From contig CAZTTH010000016.1 in the NCBI GenBank assembly GCA_964615975.1, forward strand, positions 1-64,000: a stretch of DNA of 64,000 nt, read 5' to 3'. The notes under the pieces are model-generated. The model made no database searches, had not been told where the DNA came from, and saw only the letters and a list, made by a program, of their open reading frames with translations. This document shows, piece by piece, positions 63,402 through 64,000 of this stretch; within the stretch, counting starts at the first letter, position 1; every line of letters begins with the position of its first letter. The DNA is from CAZTTH01 sp964615975. GTDB taxonomy: Bacteria; Verrucomicrobiota; Lentisphaeria; JABSQK01; JAJFLO01. The translations under genes were made by a program, and so were the position numbers.

Positions 63402-64000
63402 ATGAACTCACCGCCGATTGCGATATCCCGTATCCTGCTTACCTTTTTTGTCCTTATTCAACTGATCTGGAGCGCGGAAAATATCCCCTCACCGCCGCCA
63501 GCGACTCCACATAAAACCACCAATATCCTCACCGAAACCAGCATTTACATTCCCTATAAAAAACTCCGGGAAGTCTTCGAAAAAGAAGGCCGCGGAGTTT
63601 TTCTCACTTACGAGCAATATCGCGATCTGTGGGAAAAAGCCAGGGAGAACTTCCCGCCCCCGGCCCCCGATCATCCGCCGGTTGACGCCACCATCGCGGA
63701 GATGAATGCCAACGCTACAGTCAATGGTGAGGCTATCCAGGTAATGGCCGACTTGACAATCGAGGTCTTGAAAGAGGGATGGGTATTGATTCCACTGCGG
63801 CTGCGGGACAGCGCCATGCAAAAAGCAACGATCGATGGCCAGGCCGCCACCATTACCTTCGACAAAGATCTGGGCTATTCGCTGTTGCTCCACCGTGAAA
63901 AAGGACAGGCATCCCGATTCGCACTGGCGCTAACCTTCGCCCAAAATTATACCAAAAGCCCGGGCCGCAACCAGGTTTCCTTTTCGTTGCCCATCGCGCC
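63402..64000 (+). CDS. Secreted protein, N-terminal part (cut by window end)
   Basis: An open frame of at least 199 codons running off the right edge. It begins with a signal peptide (ISRILLTFFVLIQLIWSAEN) after an AGGTGG. A segment reading IYIPYKKLREVFEKEGRGVF then LTYEQYRDLWEKAR is followed by Ig-like beta strands. This opening is familiar from large secreted or surface proteins of PVC-type bacteria, but I cannot name a family or function. Confidence 0.6.
   Translation, partial: MNSPPIAISRILLTFFVLIQLIWSAENIPSPPPATPHKTTNILTETSIYIPYKKLREVFEKEGRGVFLTYEQYRDLWEKARENFPPPAPDHPPVDATIAEMNANATVNGEAIQVMADLTIEVLKEGWVLIPLRLRDSAMQKATIDGQAATITFDKDLGYSLLLHREKGQASRFALALTFAQNYTKSPGRNQVSFSLPIA

Overview
The window reads as about 64 kb of chromosome from an uncultured, diderm (Gram-negative-type) bacterium of roughly 50% GC. 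Outer-membrane proteins (a TpsB-type barrel and a porin-like protein), a signal-peptide-rich proteome, type IV pseudopilin-like and HYR/DUF5011-type proteins, and scattered palindrome-rich repeats suggest a PVC-type lineage such as Lentisphaerae/Verrucomicrobia or a neighbouring candidate phylum. That placement is an inference from gene style; no rRNA gene is present. One run of exactly 100 N (59407-59506) marks a scaffold gap.

Layout. 0-5 kb: tRNA-Leu, rpsU, a group-2 sigma-70 factor and mfd. 5-10 kb: a truncated, chimeric repeat protein, a palindrome-mosaic repeat, gene-free DNA and a secreted zincin-like protein. 10-17.6 kb: trpB, an orphan HicB-like gene and trpA, two ABC-2 permeases without an ATPase, a TpsB transporter without a partner and a pseudopilin. 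17.7-24.7 kb: pheT, a YprB-like nuclease, a sulfotransferase, a beta-helix/phosphatase-like gene pair and a VanZ-like protein. 24.9-32.8 kb: an adrenodoxin-reductase-like flavoprotein, hisI-hisG coupled to a catalytically dead Deg-like protein, a GT39-like enzyme and folC. 32.8-34.2 kb: decayed DNA with a methyltransferase remnant. 34-37.5 kb: htpG and an SbcD/YhaO-like phosphoesterase.

37.9-54.4 kb is the accessory part. A four-gene minus-strand operon (2OG dioxygenase, PaaK/CapK-like ligase, GT4, polysaccharide deacetylase) looks like surface-glycan or glycolipid modification; a G9 tract sits at the start of its GT gene. A second tight operon (creatininase-family amidohydrolase, two luciferase-like flavin monooxygenases, an SRPBCC protein, an aldehyde dehydrogenase), divergent from another 2OG dioxygenase, looks like an undescribed oxidative pathway acting on an N-containing substrate. 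It is the best candidate here for a new system, though the substrate cannot be read from sequence. A sugar epimerase, a GT4, a cupin, a dicarboxylate symporter with a large inserted loop and an SGNH-like protein surround these operons.

54.5-64 kb: an operon-like run of a secreted protein, obgE, a CDGSH protein and an orphan DNA methyltransferase; a zinc-uptake group (His-rich membrane peptide, porin-like protein, ZnuA, ZnuB, no ZnuC); thiG; and a secreted protein cut by the window end. Recurrent themes are partner-less components (ABC permeases without ATPases, TpsB without TpsA, HicB without HicA, a methyltransferase without a nuclease) and three different palindrome-rich noncoding repeats.
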